This document shows, in pieces, positions 8,079-21,370 of a stretch of DNA of 64,000 nt. The notes beneath the pieces were generated by a model. That model searched no databases and was not told the origin of the DNA. It saw only the letters and a program-made list of their open reading frames with translations. The stretch comes from an uncultured Chloroflexales bacterium. Lineage in GTDB: Bacteria > Chloroflexota > Chloroflexia > Chloroflexales > Chloroflexaceae. The position numbers and the translations under genes are program-made. The first letter of the stretch is position 1. Each line of letters opens with the position of its first letter. The DNA is taken from assembly GCA_937918935.1 (NCBI GenBank), contig CAKZSI010000039.1, forward strand, positions 42,984 to 106,983, given 5' to 3'.

Positions 8079-9053
8079 TCAGGCACGGGCGCGATGGTCA
8101 GGCAACACCTCTTGCCGGTACCACTCCCAGAAGCGCGCCAACCCCTCCTCAACCCTTGTGCCAGCCCGAAAGCCAAGCATGCGAGCCGCCTTTTCGGTGG
8201 AAGCGTAGGTGATCGGCGGCTCGGTGGGCGGTAGCGGCTGGTCCTCAATCACCGCGCGTATTCCGGTAATCTGTTCCAGCAAGGCGACAAAGCGCTGGAG
8301 TTCGACGGGGCTTGAATTGCCCAGATTGAAGATCTCATAGCCCTGCGCCCGATCAAGCGCCGCGAGAACTCCCGCTACGATGTCATCAACATAGGTGTAA
8401 TCGCGGTACAGCTTTACCCCGCGCTGAAACAACACGATCGGTTGCCCGCACACCATTCTATCAACAAAGATGTACGGCGTCATATCCGGACGCCCGCGCG
8501 GGCCGTAAACAGTGAAGAAGCGCACCACGCTCATCGGCGTGCCGTAGAGGCTGTGGAACGTATAGCCCAGCACCTCGGCGGCTTTCTTCGTCGCGGCATA
8601 GGGCGAAAGGGGGCGGTCGGTGGTGTCGCACTCTTCAAACGGCAACCTGGTCGCGCGTCCATAGACCGACGAGGTCGAGGCGAGCACAAAGCGTTCGACC
8701 TCATAGCGCCGGGCCAGTTCCAGCACTTGTACGGTGCCGCCAACGTTGACCTGCTCGTAGAGCGCGGGGTTGGCAATCGAGGGCCGTGGGCCGGGCAGCG
8801 CCGCCAGGTGCACCACCCCGCGCGGACGATAGTGCTCAAACACCGCGGCCAGCGCTTCGCCGTCACGGATATCGGCCTCGACCAGCACAAACCCTGGTTG
8901 GGTAGCGGCCCAGGCCAGATTGCGCCGTTTGCGCTCAGGATCGTAGTAGGGGGTGAAGTTATCAACGCAGATCACCCGTTCACCACGGCGCAGGAGCGCA
9001 TCAACCGTATGGCTGCCGATGAAGCCCGCGCCGCCGGTCACGAGACAGGTCAT
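8079..9053 (-). CDS. NAD-dependent sugar epimerase (UDP-glucuronate 4-epimerase-like)
   Basis: A 324-residue extended short-chain dehydrogenase. It has the Rossmann NAD motif TGGAGFIGSH at residues 6-15, the FTPYYDPERKRRNL segment typical of UDP-glucuronate/galacturonate epimerases, STSSVYG, and the catalytic Tyr-x3-Lys in YAATKKAAE. It would interconvert UDP-hexuronic acids for the surface polysaccharide made by the operon. The start at 9053 has an excellent ribosome site (GGAGAGGAGG); longer in-frame starts would cover the palindrome at 9113-9145. Confidence 0.8.
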   Translation of the reverse strand: MTCLVTGGAGFIGSHTVDALLRRGERVICVDNFTPYYDPERKRRNLAWAATQPGFVLVEADIRDGEALAAVFEHYRPRGVVHLAALPGPRPSIANPALYEQVNVGGTVQVLELARRYEVERFVLASTSSVYGRATRLPFEECDTTDRPLSPYAATKKAAEVLGYTFHSLYGTPMSVVRFFTVYGPRGRPDMTPYIFVDRMVCGQPIVLFQRGVKLYRDYTYVDDIVAGVLAALDRAQGYEIFNLGNSSPVELQRFVALLEQITGIRAVIEDQPLPPTEPPITYASTEKAARMLGFRAGTRVEEGLARFWEWYRQEVLPDHRARA

Positions 9054-9112
9054 GGCCGGTCCTCCTCTCCAGGCACGAGATTGCTGTTCCAGGTTGATCG
9101 CTCCCGCGGGCA

Positions 9113-9145
9113 GGGGGATGGAGAAACCTGGTTTCCCCGTCCCCC
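9113..9145. repeat. family-2 palindrome, copy 4
   Basis: Core AAACCTGGTTT with outer arms GGGGGA/TCCCCC. It occupies most of the 112-bp gap between the O-antigen-ligase-like gene and the epimerase gene, inside the operon. Confidence 0.6.
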
Positions 9146-9165
9146 TCCACCTCACATCAGCAGGG

Positions 9166-10761
9166 TCACGGCGGGTCCGAGGGAAGCGACACCTCGCACG
9201 TATGGAGCACGGCCCAGATGGCGCCCAGTTGCAGGCCCATGTTCAGCACGTGCAGGTTCTCAAACAGGTTATGGGCAGCCACAGCAACAACCACTCCGGC
9301 CCCGCCGACTGCTACCCCGGACCACAACCAGCCGCGCGCAGCACGCGCCGCACGGACCACCTGTGCCATTACCGCGCCGATCAGGAGCAGGTAGGCCGCA
9401 AGGCCAACCAGTCCGGCCTCGGCGGCAATATGCAGGTAGTAGTTGTGCGCGTGGCCCCGCGACGCATACCAGGGCCGCACACTGAACGGCGGCGCATCTG
9501 GAGCGGGCGTTCGCTCATAGGCGATGGTGTAGTTGCCCGGTCCGACGCCAAGCAGGGGCCGGCTGCGGAACATGTTCCAGCCGGCCTGGAGGTGGGCCAT
9601 ACGCTCCACCACGGCGAAATTCTCAGGGGTCACGGCAACCCCGCGCACGTCAAAGAGGCGCAGGTTGCGCACCAGACTGATGGCGCGCTGCTCGACCGCA
9701 TCGGGCAACAGGCCGCCCCCGCCGAGCGCCAGGAGCACCACACCCGGTCCGGCAACGGCTACCAGCAATCGCCGGACCAGTCTACGCAGATCGGCTGGCA
9801 GCAACGCAAACGCGGCACCAAGCAGCGCCAGCATGCCGGCCATGGCCCCGATCCACCCGCCCCGCGAGAAACTGGCGATCAGCGCCCCGCCGGTCAGAAG
9901 CGCGGCCACGCTGGCGAAAGCCAGCGTGAGGAGAGCCGGCCGGCGCGGCGCCCCCTGCCGCAGACCCACCAGGGCAAACAGGGCCAGGCCCACGGCGAGG
10001 GGCCAGGCCTGGTTCATGTATCCGGCGAAGGAGTTAGGCTGGCCAATCGTGCCGTAGGCCCGCACCCGCCCGCCTCCGATCCCAAAACTTTCAGGACCCA
10101 ACCCCAGAGCAAACTGGACCAGTCCCAGCGCGCCCGTTACCGCGGGGGCCGCCAGCAGGCACACCAGCAGGCCCCAGACCCGCCAGGGCTGGCCACGACG
10201 CGGACCTGGTCCCGGTTCATCCTCCATGGCACGCCCGAAAGCAGGAGTGAACCACGGTTCGCGCCGGACCTCCCTCCTCCCTACGCCACCCAGGGCGCGG
10301 AGGGCCAGCACATAGACCAGCAGCACCGTGAACCACCGTGCGGTCTCGCGCAACCCTTCAGCGAGGCTAAAGGGCGTGAACACAGCGGAGAGTGCCAGCG
10401 TCCACACAAAGCCACCCAGGGGCAGGAAGAGCGGCCCCGGGATCAGCGGTTGCTCAGGGAAGGCAAAGAGGTGTAGCGCCAGACTGGCCGCCGCCAGGAG
10501 CAGAGCGGCCTGGGTGACGGTAAGACCGCCGGGCAGGAGCCACACCTCCTGCACCGGCACCGATAGCACCAGCAGATAGAGCGCCCAGATTGGGGCGAGC
10601 AGGGCCAGGGTGGCGGCCAGGGCGCCGATGACGAGCACCGCGGAGAGCGTGAGCGGCAGGGTTGCCGCCCCCAGGCCCAGGGCGATGGCGCCAACCAGAG
10701 TCGCCAACCCCGCACTCCGCGCCTCCCGCCCGGAACCCCAGACCCCCGCACGCCGGTCCAT
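9166..10761 (-). CDS. O-antigen ligase / polymerase-like membrane protein (Wzy_C)
   Basis: A 531-residue protein with about 11-12 hydrophobic segments and one large extracytoplasmic loop (about residues 340-440). Its C-terminal part holds GHAHNYYLHIAAEAGLVG, the signature of the Wzy_C/O-antigen ligase family, in which a conserved His near the loop is needed for glycan transfer. In a monoderm-like organism the likely role is polymerisation or ligation of exopolysaccharide units outside the membrane. The ATG at 10761 follows the stop of the upstream UXS gene within 3 nt; a GTG at 10764 is an alternative. Neighbours on both sides are sugar-nucleotide enzymes of the same operon. Confidence 0.75.
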   Translation of the reverse strand: MDRRAGVWGSGREARSAGLATLVGAIALGLGAATLPLTLSAVLVIGALAATLALLAPIWALYLLVLSVPVQEVWLLPGGLTVTQAALLLAAASLALHLFAFPEQPLIPGPLFLPLGGFVWTLALSAVFTPFSLAEGLRETARWFTVLLVYVLALRALGGVGRREVRREPWFTPAFGRAMEDEPGPGPRRGQPWRVWGLLVCLLAAPAVTGALGLVQFALGLGPESFGIGGGRVRAYGTIGQPNSFAGYMNQAWPLAVGLALFALVGLRQGAPRRPALLTLAFASVAALLTGGALIASFSRGGWIGAMAGMLALLGAAFALLPADLRRLVRRLLVAVAGPGVVLLALGGGGLLPDAVEQRAISLVRNLRLFDVRGVAVTPENFAVVERMAHLQAGWNMFRSRPLLGVGPGNYTIAYERTPAPDAPPFSVRPWYASRGHAHNYYLHIAAEAGLVGLAAYLLLIGAVMAQVVRAARAARGWLWSGVAVGGAGVVVAVAAHNLFENLHVLNMGLQLGAIWAVLHTCEVSLPSDPP

Positions 10762-10764
10762 CAC

Positions 10765-11715
10765 CTACAACTCACCCCGGCGCCGGAGCTCGTCACGGAA
10801 CCAGGGAATAGTCTGCTGCAACCCCTCTTCCAGGGTCACCAGCGGCGCCCAACCCAATACCCGTCGGGCCCTGGCAATATCCGGTTGGCGCACCTGCGGA
10901 TCATCGCGGGTGCGGAGATCCTTATAGACAATCGGGCTCTTGCTGCCGGTCAACCTGATTACCACATCGGCAAACTCACGGATCGTGAACTCGCCGGGAT
11001 TACCGATGTTAACCGGCTCAACTTCATCTGAGAACAACAGGCGATAGACCCCTTCAACCAGATCGCTCACGTACTGAAAACTGCGGGTTTGCGAACCATC
11101 GCCATAGACGGTCAGCGGTTCATTCTTGAGGGCCTGCTGGATAAAATTAGGCACCACCCGGCCATCGCGGAGACGCATGCGCGGCCCATAGGTATTGAAG
11201 ATCCGCACGATGCGCGTATCGAGGCCGTGGTAGTTATGGTAGGCCATCGTCATCGCCTCGGCGAAGCGCTTGGCCTCATCATAGACGCCCCGCGGCCCAA
11301 CGGGGTTGACGTGACCGTAGTAGCTCTCGGGTTGAGGATGCACCTGTGGATCGCCGTACACCTCGGAGGTAGAGGCCAGCAAGAAGCGCGCCCCCTTCGC
11401 CCTGGCCAGACCCAGCGCCTTGTGCGTGCCCAGGGCGCCGACCTTGAGGGTCTGGATCGGCAGTTCCAGGTAATCAATCGGCGAGGCCGGCGAGGCGAAG
11501 TGCAGAATGGCATCAAGCGGCCCATCAACGTAGATATAATTCGTAACATCGTGCTTGATAAACATAAAGCGGGGATGGCCCGCGAGGTGCGCGATGTTAT
11601 CCGTGGTCCCGGTGATCAAATTATCCATAGCGATTACCTCGTGGCCCTCGCTGAGAAACCGGTCAGTAAGATGAGAGCCGAGGAAACCCGCGCCACCGGT
11701 AATAAGCACGCGCAT
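10765..11715 (-). CDS. UDP-glucuronate decarboxylase (UDP-xylose synthase) family
   Basis: A 316-residue extended SDR enzyme of normal length. It shows [11 protein letters not shown] (NAD site), [22 protein letters not shown], the catalytic [26 protein letters not shown] and [12 protein letters not shown], a set characteristic of UXS proteins. UXS converts UDP-glucuronate to UDP-xylose, an activated pentose for surface glycans. It sits second in the operon, 22 bp after the initiating sugar-transferase gene and abutting the ligase gene. The neighbouring UDP-uronate epimerase acts on the same precursor pool, so the polymer may contain xylose and/or uronic acids. Confidence 0.85.
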   Translation of the reverse strand: MRVLITGGAGFLGSHLTDRFLSEGHEVIAMDNLITGTTDNIAHLAGHPRFMFIKHDVTNYIYVDGPLDAILHFASPASPIDYLELPIQTLKVGALGTHKALGLARAKGARFLLASTSEVYGDPQVHPQPESYYGHVNPVGPRGVYDEAKRFAEAMTMAYHNYHGLDTRIVRIFNTYGPRMRLRDGRVVPNFIQQALKNEPLTVYGDGSQTRSFQYVSDLVEGVYRLLFSDEVEPVNIGNPGEFTIREFADVVIRLTGSKSPIVYKDLRTRDDPQVRQPDIARARRVLGWAPLVTLEEGLQQTIPWFRDELRRRGEL

Positions 11716-11737
11716 GCTGAGTCTTCCCTCTCCGTCG

Positions 11738-13252
11738 TCAATAGGCGCCGCGACCGCTGATCAGCACGGGGATGAGCATGAGCAGGATGCGGAGATCCAT
11801 GCTGACCGACCAGTTCTCGGCGTAGTAGATATCGAGGCGAACCTGCTCATCAAACGACATATCACTTCGTCCAAGGGCCTGAGCCAGGCCAGCGCACCCC
11901 GGCAGCACCTCCAGCCGGCGGCGATGCCAGGATTCATAGCGCGCCACCTCATCAGGAAGCGCAGGGCGCGGGCCGATCAGGCTCATCTCCCCCCGCAACA
12001 CGTTCCAGAACTGCGGCAACTCGTCAAGACTACTCCTGCGCAAGAAACGCCCAAAGCGGGTAATACGCGGGTCATCGCGCATCTTAAACAACGGCCCATC
12101 GGCCTCATTTCGGGCGACCAGATCAGCCTTGCGCGCCTCGGCATCGGGCACCATGGTCCGGAACTTGTAACACACAAAGGGTTGCCCGCCCTTGCCCACG
12201 CGAACCTGGCGGAACAGCACCGGACCGCGCGAGTCCAGCTTGATCAGCAGGGCAATGAGGGCGATAAGGGGAAGCACAAACGGCGCCGTCAGGATCACCG
12301 TGGCTACGTCAATGGTGCGCTTGAGCAGCAGATTGGCGCCGCTCAGCCGGATCTCCTTGGGCCGCAGCAACGGCACACCGCTCAGTTGCAGCACATCCAC
12401 CCGGTCGAAGCTTAACTGGTACAGATCCGGAGCTAGCTGGTATCTGACCCCCAGGCGCTGGCAAACGGCCACCAACTCTGGCAGGCGGCCCTGCTCGGAA
12501 AAGGGCAGGGCCAGAATAACCTGCTGTGCGCCACTCTGCACAACGGCGCGTTCCAGGTCCTCCAGCTTGCCCAGGTGGCGATAGACCCGCGTGGCCCGGC
12601 CATTCGCAACAATCGGCCGGTCGTCAACATATCCCACCAGCGTGTAGCCCAGGCCCGGAGACGAGGCAATACCATTCATCACCTGCTGGCCCAGGCCGGT
12701 TCCGCCAACTACCAGCACCCGATCCTGGCCAACCCCGTGCGACCACTGCCAGTGCCGCACACTCGCCAGCGCGATCCTCCAGCCGCTGAGGAGCGTGAAA
12801 ATGCTCACCCCGGCGAAGGCGAAGATCAAGCGTGAATAGTAGAATGGCTTATAGAGGAACACAAAAATGATCAACAGGGCCAGTCCGGTCACCAGACTGT
12901 TAAAAATGACACCAAGTTGATCGAAGAGACTCAGCCGGGGAGCGGTGCGATACAGGCCCCGACTGGCGAAGCGCACCGCGAGGAAAAGCATCAGCGGCAG
13001 GACCGAAGGTAGCAAAAAGGCGCTAAAATCCACATAGTTCTTCGTGGCAACCTCGAGTACCACGCGGTCGAACGGTGGGGGCCAATCGGCCAGGTAGCGC
13101 AACCAGTAGGCAATGGCAAAACCGGCAAAGATTAGCGCCTGATCAAGGGCCACTACCCCTACGATCGCCAGGCGCCGCAGGCGCCGCTCAACCCAGGGCT
13201 GTTCAGGGGCAGTCAGTACCGGCTGAGTGGTCTGGTGGATGCTTCTATCCAT
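11738..13252 (-). CDS. polyprenyl-phosphate sugar-1-phosphate transferase (WbaP/CpsE type)
   Basis: A 504-residue protein that starts exopolysaccharide assembly by moving sugar-1-phosphate onto undecaprenyl phosphate. It has four N-terminal membrane segments, a central CoA-binding-like Rossmann domain ([17 protein letters not shown], about residues 150-280), a fifth membrane helix, and the C-terminal catalytic domain: [38 protein letters not shown] and [12 protein letters not shown]. The start at 13252 (MDRSIH) has GGGAG upstream. It is the first gene of the operon ending at 4497; an extended -10 sequence lies 225 bp upstream. The sugar specificity cannot be told. Confidence 0.85.
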   Translation of the reverse strand: MDRSIHQTTQPVLTAPEQPWVERRLRRLAIVGVVALDQALIFAGFAIAYWLRYLADWPPPFDRVVLEVATKNYVDFSAFLLPSVLPLMLFLAVRFASRGLYRTAPRLSLFDQLGVIFNSLVTGLALLIIFVFLYKPFYYSRLIFAFAGVSIFTLLSGWRIALASVRHWQWSHGVGQDRVLVVGGTGLGQQVMNGIASSPGLGYTLVGYVDDRPIVANGRATRVYRHLGKLEDLERAVVQSGAQQVILALPFSEQGRLPELVAVCQRLGVRYQLAPDLYQLSFDRVDVLQLSGVPLLRPKEIRLSGANLLLKRTIDVATVILTAPFVLPLIALIALLIKLDSRGPVLFRQVRVGKGGQPFVCYKFRTMVPDAEARKADLVARNEADGPLFKMRDDPRITRFGRFLRRSSLDELPQFWNVLRGEMSLIGPRPALPDEVARYESWHRRRLEVLPGCAGLAQALGRSDMSFDEQVRLDIYYAENWSVSMDLRILLMLIPVLISGRGAY

Positions 13253-13476
13253 CCGGGTTCTCCCACGTACCCGGCTAATTGCGAAGGGGCCATGCGCCCA
13301 TGCTATCAGACAGGGCACTGCAGGGCTCCGCCTATCGCTCCACCGCTACCTCCTCACGCCAGCCCGGTCGGGGACGAGCCATAACGTGTTGGATAGCGCC
13401 CGTGATCTGATCCTGGCCCGGGTACGGCGACCCATGTGATTGGTGATCGGCCAGAGCGCGAGCCGGGTATGCGCGG

Positions 13477-13485
13477 ATTGTACCA
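13477..13485 (-). promoter_or_regulatory. candidate extended -10 promoter of the exopolysaccharide operon
   Basis: TGGTACAAT on the - strand (TGn plus TACAAT), without a recognisable -35. It would give a leader of about 220 nt before the sugar-transferase gene. The 13253-13584 gap contains no other gene I can support. Confidence 0.4.
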
Positions 13486-13584
13486 TACTCTAGTACTGCA
13501 TCCGAGAGTCGCAGCATTGGCTGCGCCAATGCTCGACCTTACCGGGCGGGGGCCGAACCTGGTTGACGGGGCGGGAACTGTACC

Positions 13585-13722
13585 TTACGCTATCTGCCGG
13601 GTACCATCGTTAACCCCGTCCCCGCCATCAGTGGGTCGGGACCGGAGGCTCTCGAGATACAGCGAGACGCCAGGGATAGCTGCGACCATCAGCATGAGCG
13701 CGAGAAGAGCAAGCCAGGCCAT
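13585..13722 (-). CDS. possible 45-residue single-span membrane peptide
   Basis: An ATG at 13722 opens a 45-codon frame. The N-terminus is strongly hydrophobic (MAWLALLALMLMVAAIPG) and is followed by a polar tail ending GTRQIA. A GGGGA run lies just upstream as a weak ribosome site. It lies upstream of, and on the same strand as, the exopolysaccharide operon. There is no family recognition; such short frames also arise by chance, so this is only a candidate. Confidence 0.3.
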   Translation of the reverse strand: MAWLALLALMLMVAAIPGVSLYLESLRSRPTDGGDGVNDGTRQIA

Positions 13723-13950
13723 AGGTCCCCTAACCAGGGCATGTTTCAGCATTGAGCGTTCCAGTTTGACCGTTGCTCCAGCGTTCCTCGTAACCAGTCT
13801 GTGGAGATGTGGGCCAGACTGTTAAGCGAATTTGAAACACGCCTTACATCATTATATCGATTACTATGCAAGAGACGATGCGAAACGCTTAATGGACACA
13901 CTTGCCTGCTGGCCTGCCTTGCGTCACTGGAAGGCAGTCTATACTACCAC

Positions 13951-13970
13951 ACTTGCGCCAGGGCGCAAGT
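13951..13970. repeat. 9-bp perfect hairpin ACTTGCGCC/GGCGCAAGT
   Basis: Arms 13951-13959 and 13962-13970 with a 2-nt loop, within a gene-free and relatively A+T-rich stretch (13723-14226). A second G/C-rich stem (CCTCCCAAC with GTTGGGGGG) lies at about 14053-14076. Neither has a T-run. Confidence 0.4.
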
Positions 13971-14162
13971 GGAGACGAACCACAGCAGAGCCTGTGCCAG
14001 GTGCGCCTCTGGCGGCAGGGTTCAGGGTCTGGGGCGACCTGGTCGTCCCCCTCCCAACCCCCCGTTGGGGGGAGGCGCCGGACTCACTTCCCCGGTGGGG
14101 GAGGGGGCGGAGTTCCTGAAAAACTCAGTGCACAGACTTATGAGCGCCATACGCGGGGCATC

Positions 14163-14171
14163 TGGTATGAT
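14163..14171 (+). promoter_or_regulatory. candidate extended -10 promoter (TGGTATGAT)
   Basis: TGn-TATGAT 56 bp before the start codon of the DUF1992 gene. It matches the extended -10 pattern seen before other genes in this window. Confidence 0.4.
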
Positions 14172-14226
14172 ACTGTGGGGAAAGGGAATCTGCTCGCCCT
14201 TGCGGAGCCTGCACTGGGAGCCAGCC

Positions 14227-14706
14227 ATGGGTTACGAACCTTCCGAGACCAGACCATCTGAAGAGAGAAGCACAGAAGCACGGCCTGGCCAGGGTCCGTT
14301 CCGGGCGAACGAAAGTCTGATCGAGCGCCGCATTCGCGAAGCCGAGGCCGCGGGTATGTTTGCGAATCTGCCAGGGGCAGGTCAACCGCTGCGCCTGGAT
14401 GACGACGCTCACGTGCCGGAGGATCTGCGACCTGGCTATCGCTTGCTCAAGAATGCGGGCTACGCCCCCGCGTGGATCGAACTGCAAAAGCACATACACG
14501 CCGAACTGGCCGATCTGGAGCGCTGGCTGGCCCGTGTCACCGAACGTTGGACGAGGACCGGCCCGCTGGAGCGGGAGCGCCTGCGCGCAGAGTACACGCA
14601 GAAGGTGCGCGAACTGAACCGGCAGATCACCACCTACAACCTGATCGCGCCACCTGCGGCCGGGCAGTTGCCGTTGCGTCGGCCCGGCCACGAATTGGCG
14701 GAGTAA
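14227..14706 (+). CDS. DUF1992 (DnaJ-homologue subfamily C member 28-like) protein
   Basis: A 159-residue soluble protein. After a disordered, charged N-terminus, the block LIERRIREAEAAGMFANLPGAG-QPL is the DUF1992 signature, followed by GYRLLKNAGYAPAWIELQK and a helical region KVRELNRQITTYNLIAP. In eukaryotes the domain is attached to a J-domain; bacterial versions stand alone, with unknown function. The start at 14227 has GGGAG upstream; an in-frame ATG at 14141 would add residues unlike the family. It stands alone between the exopolysaccharide operon and gltB, and converges on gltB. Confidence 0.75.
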   Translation: MGYEPSETRPSEERSTEARPGQGPFRANESLIERRIREAEAAGMFANLPGAGQPLRLDDDAHVPEDLRPGYRLLKNAGYAPAWIELQKHIHAELADLERWLARVTERWTRTGPLERERLRAEYTQKVRELNRQITTYNLIAPPAAGQLPLRRPGHELAE

Positions 14707-14723
14707 ACGCCTTTCCAGACAGA

Positions 14724-14756
14724 GGGGCGCAGGGAAACCAGGTTTCCCCACGCCCC
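14724..14756. repeat. family-2 palindrome, copy 5
   Basis: Core AAACCAGGTTT with outer arms GGGGCG (14724-14729) and CGCCCC (14751-14756). It lies 18 bp after the DUF1992 stop and before the end of the convergent gltB, where it could act as a bidirectional 3' hairpin. Confidence 0.65.
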
Positions 14757-14804
14757 TGCCCGAGGGGAAGGACCGGAGGGTGCGGTCCACCTGGAGCTGC
14801 GCCC

Positions 14805-19418
<4,614 letters not shown>

Positions 19419-19646
19419 CGTTACCACCTTACACTCCAGCGAAAAACAGACAAATGCCCACCGTGCCCTCGGCCCTTCGAGGGTGTGGCGGGCATCATTG
19501 GCATACCGGTTTGCCGACACCGGCGGATACATAAACCGCCCCGTAGCGCGTCATTGCGCCAACGAGGCCGGGCGGGCCGGGGACCTTGGCCCGAATGGAG
19601 CGATCCTGGGTACTTCCGCGAACCTGCCAGACGAACCGGGGGGTGC

Positions 19647-19683
19647 AAAAAGCCGCCGGACTCCTCCATTGAGCTTCCGGCAG
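19647..19683 (-). terminator. candidate attenuator in the gltB leader
   Basis: Read on the - strand, an 8-bp stem (19676-19683 with 19653-19660, one G-U pair) with a 15-nt loop is followed at once by C and five T residues (19651-19647). This is the form of an intrinsic terminator, placed about 45-80 nt into the transcript from the promoter at 19733-19761 and more than 220 nt before gltB. It could stop transcription early when nitrogen is plentiful; no known riboswitch is recognised. Confidence 0.45.
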
Positions 19684-19732
19684 CGCCTCACTGCACCGCA
19701 CAGATGGGATCATTAATTTCGTGTTATGTAGG

Positions 19733-19761
19733 ACTATACAATGTTCTGCGGGCACTGTCAA
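19733..19761 (-). promoter_or_regulatory. strong sigma-70-type promoter for gltB
   Basis: TTGACA (19761-19756) and TATAGT (19738-19733) separated by exactly 17 bp, on the - strand. The -35 is a perfect match to the consensus and the -10 matches five of six. Expected transcription start is near 19726, leaving a leader of about 308 nt. Confidence 0.65.
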
Positions 19762-19825
19762 TATCACCGTCCAATCATCGCGGCGGTATTTTGTGCGGAA
19801 GATCCAACAGCGGGGGGCAAACCTG

Positions 19826-19834
19826 TGCTACACT
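19826..19834 (+). promoter_or_regulatory. extended -10 promoter giving a near-leaderless transcript
   Basis: TGCTACACT, nine bases before the ATG at 19844. The expected start of transcription is about 3 nt before the ATG. The surrounding CCTGTGCTACAnTGG is shared with the promoter at 48987-48995. Confidence 0.45.
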
Positions 19835-19843
19835 GGCAGGGCC

Positions 19844-21262
19844 ATGCAAGCACCGCGCATCGCCTACTGTTCGCCCGTGAACCCGGCGCCCTCGGGCATC
19901 TCCGACTACAGTGAGGAGTTGCTGCCCTACCTCGGCCAGTACGCTGAGATCGTGCTGTTTGTCGAGGATGGTTTGCGCCCGGCCAACCCCCGCCTGGCGC
20001 AGCACCTGAAGGTGCTGCCGATCCGCTGCCTGCCGCGCGAACTGCGGCGGCGACGCTACGATGCCCTGGTGTACCACATGGGCAACAGCCCGGCGCACGG
20101 GGCGATCTGGGACGCCGCCCGGCGGCTGCCCGGCGTTGTCGTACTGCACGATTTTGTGCTGCACCATTTCATGCTCTGGTACGCCGCCAGCCGGCTGCGG
20201 GACGTGCAGAGCTACGTTCGCGCGATGGAAACGCGCTACGGCGCACCTGGCGCGCACATGGCCCAGCTTATGATCCGCTCGCGTTTCACCGATGCAGCCT
20301 TCGACTTCCCCTGCTGTGAACCGGTGCTTGACGGCGCCATCGGTCTGATCGCCCATAGCCGCTACGTGGTCGAGCGCGCCGCCGCGCTGCGTCCCGACCT
20401 GCCCATGGCCGTCGTGCCAATGGGTGTCCCGCTGCCGAACGTACCCTCCCGCGAGGAGGCGCGCGCACGTCTCGGCCTGCCCCCAGAAGCGGCGGTGCTG
20501 GCGAGTTTCGGCCACATCAACGCCTGGAAGCGGGTCGAGCCGGCGCTGCGGGCGCTGGCCGCGTTGCGCGCCGAGGGCCACGACGCGCGCTATCTGCTGG
20601 TGGGCAGCGTCTCACCAAACTACGATCTCGCCGGGCTGATCGCCCGCTCGGGGCTGGGCAACGCCGTGACGGTGACCGGCTACGTGCCCCGCGCCGCGTT
20701 TGAGGCCTATGTAGCCGCCGCCGACATCTGCGTCAACCTGCGCCACCCGACCGGCGGCGAGACTAGCGCCAGCCTGCTGCGGCTCCTCGGCGCCGGGCGC
20801 CCGACCCTGGTGAGCGCCGTGGGCGCCTTCGCCGAACTGCCGCCCGGCGTGGCCGCTCAGGTGGACCCCGGCCCCGCCGAGGGCGATCAGGTCCTCGCCT
20901 ATTGCCGGCTGCTGCTGGCGCGCCCGGAGCTGGCAGCGGCCCTGGGCGCGCGGGCGCGGGCCTACGTGGCCACCGAACACACCCTGGAACGGGCCGCCGT
21001 TGGGTATGCCCGCTTTCTCGCTCGCCTGTACCGCTGGCCAGTGGTGCGTAAGATCCGCCCGGAACCCCTGTGGTCCCCTCAATCGGATGAGGAAGAACCG
21101 GTCATGCCGACCGCCAGCATTCCGCCCGCGGCCCCGGCCCCGTCAGGGGCGACCTCGCCCCTCGTTCGCAGCGCGGGGCGCGCCCTGGCGGAGATCGGGC
21201 TGACCGGGGAGGAGGCCGGCGTGCTGGCGAACGTGGCGCGGCGCATCGCCGAACTGAGTTGA
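19844..21262 (+). CDS. GT4-family glycosyltransferase with C-terminal extension
   Basis: A 472-residue GT-B glycosyltransferase. The N-terminal domain opens with RIAYCSPVNPAPSGISDYSEEL, a form common in mannosyl/glucosyltransferases of surface glycan clusters. The donor domain has SFGHINAWKRVEPALRAL and VNLRHPTGGETSASLLRLLGAG, where Glu of GGETS replaces the usual E-x7-E start. About 60 extra residues follow the last family helix (from residue 410): an acidic DEEEP stretch, a Pro/Ala linker and a helix LAEIGLTGEEAGVLANVARRIAEL, perhaps a membrane- or partner-binding tail. The ATG at 19844 is chosen because the family N-terminus starts there. A palindrome follows the stop by 2 bp. Confidence 0.8.
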   Translation: MQAPRIAYCSPVNPAPSGISDYSEELLPYLGQYAEIVLFVEDGLRPANPRLAQHLKVLPIRCLPRELRRRRYDALVYHMGNSPAHGAIWDAARRLPGVVVLHDFVLHHFMLWYAASRLRDVQSYVRAMETRYGAPGAHMAQLMIRSRFTDAAFDFPCCEPVLDGAIGLIAHSRYVVERAAALRPDLPMAVVPMGVPLPNVPSREEARARLGLPPEAAVLASFGHINAWKRVEPALRALAALRAEGHDARYLLVGSVSPNYDLAGLIARSGLGNAVTVTGYVPRAAFEAYVAAADICVNLRHPTGGETSASLLRLLGAGRPTLVSAVGAFAELPPGVAAQVDPGPAEGDQVLAYCRLLLARPELAAALGARARAYVATEHTLERAAVGYARFLARLYRWPVVRKIRPEPLWSPQSDEEEPVMPTASIPPAAPAPSGATSPLVRSAGRALAEIGLTGEEAGVLANVARRIAELS

Positions 21263-21264
21263 AG

Positions 21265-21283
21265 GGGGAAACCTGGTTTCCCC
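21265..21283. repeat. family-2 palindrome, copy 6
   Basis: Perfect 9+1+9 palindrome: GGGGAAACC-T-GGTTTCCCC, starting two bases after the stop codon of the upstream glycosyltransferase gene. GAGT/ACTC just outside can also pair. Confidence 0.65.
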
Positions 21284-21370
21284 GGACTCCTGCCGGACGG
21301 GTGGAACCTCTTCTCCGATGGCCAATGATTTCGGTTGCCGAATGCACCACTTACACCCTCAGCGCCTGCA

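Noticed and set aside
19495..19767. Open frame running through the gltB leader
   Set aside because: It covers the promoter and the terminator-like hairpin and has no protein-like features; a leader peptide from the ATG within it cannot be excluded but is not supported.
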